Positions 23,473 to 25,604 of a stretch of DNA of 25,604 bases are shown here, piece after piece (position 1 is the stretch's first letter; the number at the start of each line of letters is the position of its first letter). Source of the DNA: Actinomycetes bacterium (lineage in GTDB: Bacteria > Actinomycetota > Actinomycetes > Actinomycetales > Cellulomonadaceae). The notes under the pieces are model-generated. The model searched no databases. It was not told the DNA's origin and was given only the letters and a program-made list of their open reading frames with translations. The DNA lies in NCBI GenBank assembly GCA_023426865.1, contig JAEZBT010000036.1:1-25604 (forward strand), read 5' to 3'. The translations under genes were made by a program, and so were the position numbers.

Positions 23473-25604
23473 CGTCTCACCGCGCGCTGACGCTCGAGGC
23501 CCGGCGCTGGCGGAGTAGCGCGGCGTTGCTCGGGCGCCGTCGTCACCCGCCACGTGTCGGGCCGGACTGCCAGCACCTCGGCGGCGAGCGTCCGCGCATC
23601 TGCTTGCTGCCGGTCGATTGGGATCTCGGTACCGAGCGCGCGTTCGGCGTTCGTTATGCCGTACCGGTCTCGGTACGCCGCCACCGTGCGTGCACGCGCG
23701 TCCCACTTCGACCTTTCGGCGGCCTCCACCGGAACGGGGCCGAGTTCGCCGAGCCACGCGGCGCCTGCCGCCCGGGCGCGCTCGACGAGGAGCGTCGCGC
23801 GCTCTTCGATCAGTCCCGCCCGCGCATCGAGCGCGTCGATCAAGTCGGTGTCTGTCGCGCGCGACGCCGCCGCGACCAGTCCGCCGACGAGCCGAGGCGG
23901 GCGGCCGCGGCCGGCTTCGAGGCTGGCCCTCGTCCATCGATCGACCCGCTCGTGCAGCACCGACGCGATGTCGACGGCGCCGGCGGCCGCCCGGTCGGCA
24001 AGGCCGGGCAGGGCAGCGTCGACCCTGAGGCCGTACGCCTCCGCGCGACGCAGGGACGTGGTGAGTGCGCCGAACGCGGGCGAGGCCTCGATCGCGCCGA
24101 CCTGATCGGAAGTGAGGCCCGACCGTTCGAGCAGCGAGGTCCAGTGCGCAGCCTCGGCGAGGTGCGCGATGGTCTCGTACTCCGCGGCGAGGGTCCGGAT
24201 CGAGCCGACCGCTTCCGCCTCCTCGAACCGGACCTCGTGGGCGGACGTGGCCGCGCCGACGTGGCTGAGCACGGCGGTGAGCACTCCGCGGCTGGTCGGC
24301 GCGACGTCGGCGAAGCCCTGCAGCGGTTCCGGGAGGACGTCGGTGCAGACGTATGCCCGGTTCGACTGGCGCGCTCGGGTGAGGGCGACGTAGAGCACCT
24401 CGCGCGTCATCGACGCTCCGCTGATGACCGCGTGGGAGGTGTCGACCGTCGCGCCCTGCGCCCGGAAGGCAGTGGTGGCGTAGCCGAGCTCGACGTGATC
24501 GGCGGTGTAGGTCGCAGGCAGGACGACGGCCGGTCCGCCCGCCTCACGCCGCACGGCGAGGGCGCCGTCGTCGTGGCGCGCGACCACGGTCCAGGTGTCG
24601 CCGTTCTTGACCCAGCCGTCGCCGACGCCGAGGCGGCGCTCGTTGCGTCGGGTGACGATCCGGTCGCCGACGCCGGCCACGAGCCCGTCGTGCAGGACGG
24701 TCCCGTTCGCCCCGACGGCGCCGGCGGCGACAAGCTCGGCGCGTGCACGTTCGTTCAGCGATCGGACGGTCTCCCGGTCGCCCGCAATGAGCAAGGATCG
24801 AAGCCCGGCTCGCTCGTCGGTGGCCCACGCGAGGTACGCGGCGTCGACCATCGCGGGGTGGTCGCCGGCAAGCAGGCGGTCGTGGGCGTCGTAGTCGTCG
24901 AGGCATGACAGGTCACCGACGCGCAGCCGGGTCGAGGCGTCGCGCTCCCAGGCGTGGGCGAAACGGCGTGCGGCGCCGAGCTCGGGCACGCCAGGGCCGC
25001 GGTCCCGGGCGAGCAGACCGAAGGCCCCGCCGGCGTCGATCGCGGAGAGTTGGGCCCAGTCTCCGACGAGCAGCAGCTTGGCGCCGGCCTCGCCGACGCA
25101 CGCGGCGATGCGGTCCATCGGCAGGGTCCCGGCGAGAGACGCCTCGTCGAGGATCACCAGCTGGCCGGGGTGGAACCGCCATCGCTCGACCTCTGCGGTG
25201 AGTCGCGCGAGGTGGTCTGCCAGGGTGCGGGCGGTCGCGGCGTCGGGTGGCGCGTCCAGGGCGGCGCGGGCGCGATCGATGCGGTGCAGGCGGTCGGGTT
25301 CTGCGTCGTGCTCGACGAGCCACTTCGCCGTGTTCTCGCACCCGATGCCGAGGCTCTGCGCCAGGACGTCGGCCGCCGCGGCAGACGGCGCAAGTCCGAC
25401 GACCGAGCCGGGTCCGTGCTCGGACTCCCACGTGGCGCGCAGAGCCGCCAGCGCGTGGGTCTTGCCCGATCCGGCCGCGCCGACGAGGACGTCGACGACG
25501 CGCCCCGACGTGGCGATCGCTGCGACGGCGTCGGCCTGGTCGTCGAACAGTGCGCCGGGCGGTGGCGGCGCGGTGGCGAGCGCGGGGCCGTTGCGGTCTC
25601 GGCC
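23469..25604 (-). CDS. traA: MobF/TraA-type conjugative relaxase, C-terminal helicase part (5' end outside window)
   Basis: 711 residues of a larger protein that continues past the right edge; no stop interrupts the frame up to 25604. The visible part is an SF1B (RecD/TraI-like) helicase: Walker A GAAGSGKTH (fragment residues 42-50), Walker B VILDEAS with D153/E154, motif III LLLVGDWAQLSAID, and motifs V/VI GYATTAFRAQGATVDTSHAVI and EVLYVALTRARQSN. About 280 further residues form an Ala/Arg-rich C-terminal tail. In MobF relaxases an N-terminal TrwC domain nicks the transfer origin and this helicase unwinds the transferred strand. The N-terminal relaxase domain is not in the window, so MobF identity rests on the helicase type and the neighbouring gene; a stand-alone RecD-like helicase is the alternative. 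It shows that the element to the right of the tRNA scar is conjugative or mobilisable. Confidence 0.85.
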   Translation of the reverse strand, partial: GRDRNGPALATAPPPPGALFDDQADAVAAIATSGRVVDVLVGAAGSGKTHALAALRATWESEHGPGSVVGLAPSAAAADVLAQSLGIGCENTAKWLVEHDAEPDRLHRIDRARAALDAPPDAATARTLADHLARLTAEVERWRFHPGQLVILDEASLAGTLPMDRIAACVGEAGAKLLLVGDWAQLSAIDAGGAFGLLARDRGPGVPELGAARRFAHAWERDASTRLRVGDLSCLDDYDAHDRLLAGDHPAMVDAAYLAWATDERAGLRSLLIAGDRETVRSLNERARAELVAAGAVGANGTVLHDGLVAGVGDRIVTRRNERRLGVGDGWVKNGDTWTVVARHDDGALAVRREAGGPAVVLPATYTADHVELGYATTAFRAQGATVDTSHAVISGASMTREVLYVALTRARQSNRAYVCTDVLPEPLQGFADVAPTSRGVLTAVLSHVGAATSAHEVRFEEAEAVGSIRTLAAEYETIAHLAEAAHWTSLLERSGLTSDQVGAIEASPAFGALTTSLRRAEAYGLRVDAALPGLADRAAAGAVDIASVLHERVDRWTRASLEAGRGRPPRLVGGLVAAASRATDTDLIDALDARAGLIEERATLLVERARAAGAAWLGELGPVPVEAAERSKWDARARTVAAYRDRYGITNAERALGTEIPIDRQQADARTLAAEVLAVRPDTWRVTTAPEQRRATPPAPGLERQRAVRR

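Noticed and set aside
23328..24908. 526-codon plus-strand frame opposite the relaxase/helicase
   Set aside because: The minus-strand frame carries ordered helicase motifs; the plus frame is Arg/Gly/Asp-rich shadow sequence.
1..25604. CRISPR array, rRNA genes or insertion sequence
   Set aside because: No regularly spaced direct repeats, rRNA-like segments, transposase or terminal inverted repeats were seen.

Overview
The DNA is very GC-rich and its genes use G/C at third positions, GTG starts and promoter/start arrangements typical of Actinomycetota. The gene set (DUF2231 membrane protein, SigE-family sigma factor with a Pro/Thr-rich membrane partner, a chemotaxis receptor, a YdcF-type protein) fits a motile Micrococcales such as a Cellulomonas relative. 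The genus is inference only.

Layout. (1) About 1-5918 looks like ordinary chromosome: DUF2231 membrane protein, ECF sigma factor coupled to a membrane FN3 protein, methyl-accepting chemotaxis receptor (minus strand), YdcF/DUF218 protein, GNAT acetyltransferase and a 54-aa helix-turn-helix protein. (2) At 5919-5965 lies the 3' half only of a tRNA-Lys gene (minus strand), the usual scar of site-specific integration into a tRNA gene. Everything to its right looks like an integrated element. (3) About 5966-7059 is the element's edge: short direct and inverted repeats, one small minus-strand gene with a promoter bracketed by two matching palindromes, and several hundred bases without a convincing gene. 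(4) 7060-21422 is a defence module: a small excisionase/MerR-type HTH protein, then a complete type I BREX operon in canonical order, brxA-brxB-brxC-pglX-pglZ-brxL, with a Shedu-type (DUF4263) PD-(D/E)XK nuclease gene inserted between pglX and pglZ. Genes brxA to pglZ all overlap stop-to-start; brxL follows after 10 bases with its own strong ribosome binding site. (5) 21530-22820 holds two overlapping small genes of unknown function (one with a zinc ribbon) and, convergent to them, a DUF6642-like protein with a caspase-like His/Cys pair. (6) 22873-25604 (minus strand) is a small membrane protein coupled to the C-terminal helicase part of a MobF/TraA-type conjugative relaxase that runs off the right edge.

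Reading: this is the left end of a conjugative or mobilisable element in a tRNA-Lys gene, carrying BREX as cargo. The BREX proteins should methylate host DNA (PglX) and block phage replication (BrxC, PglZ, BrxL, BrxA/B). The embedded Shedu nuclease adds a second, independent type of anti-phage effector under the same translational control, and the nearby caspase-like gene may be a third. The Shedu-within-BREX arrangement and the caspase-like neighbour are the most interesting parts of the window.
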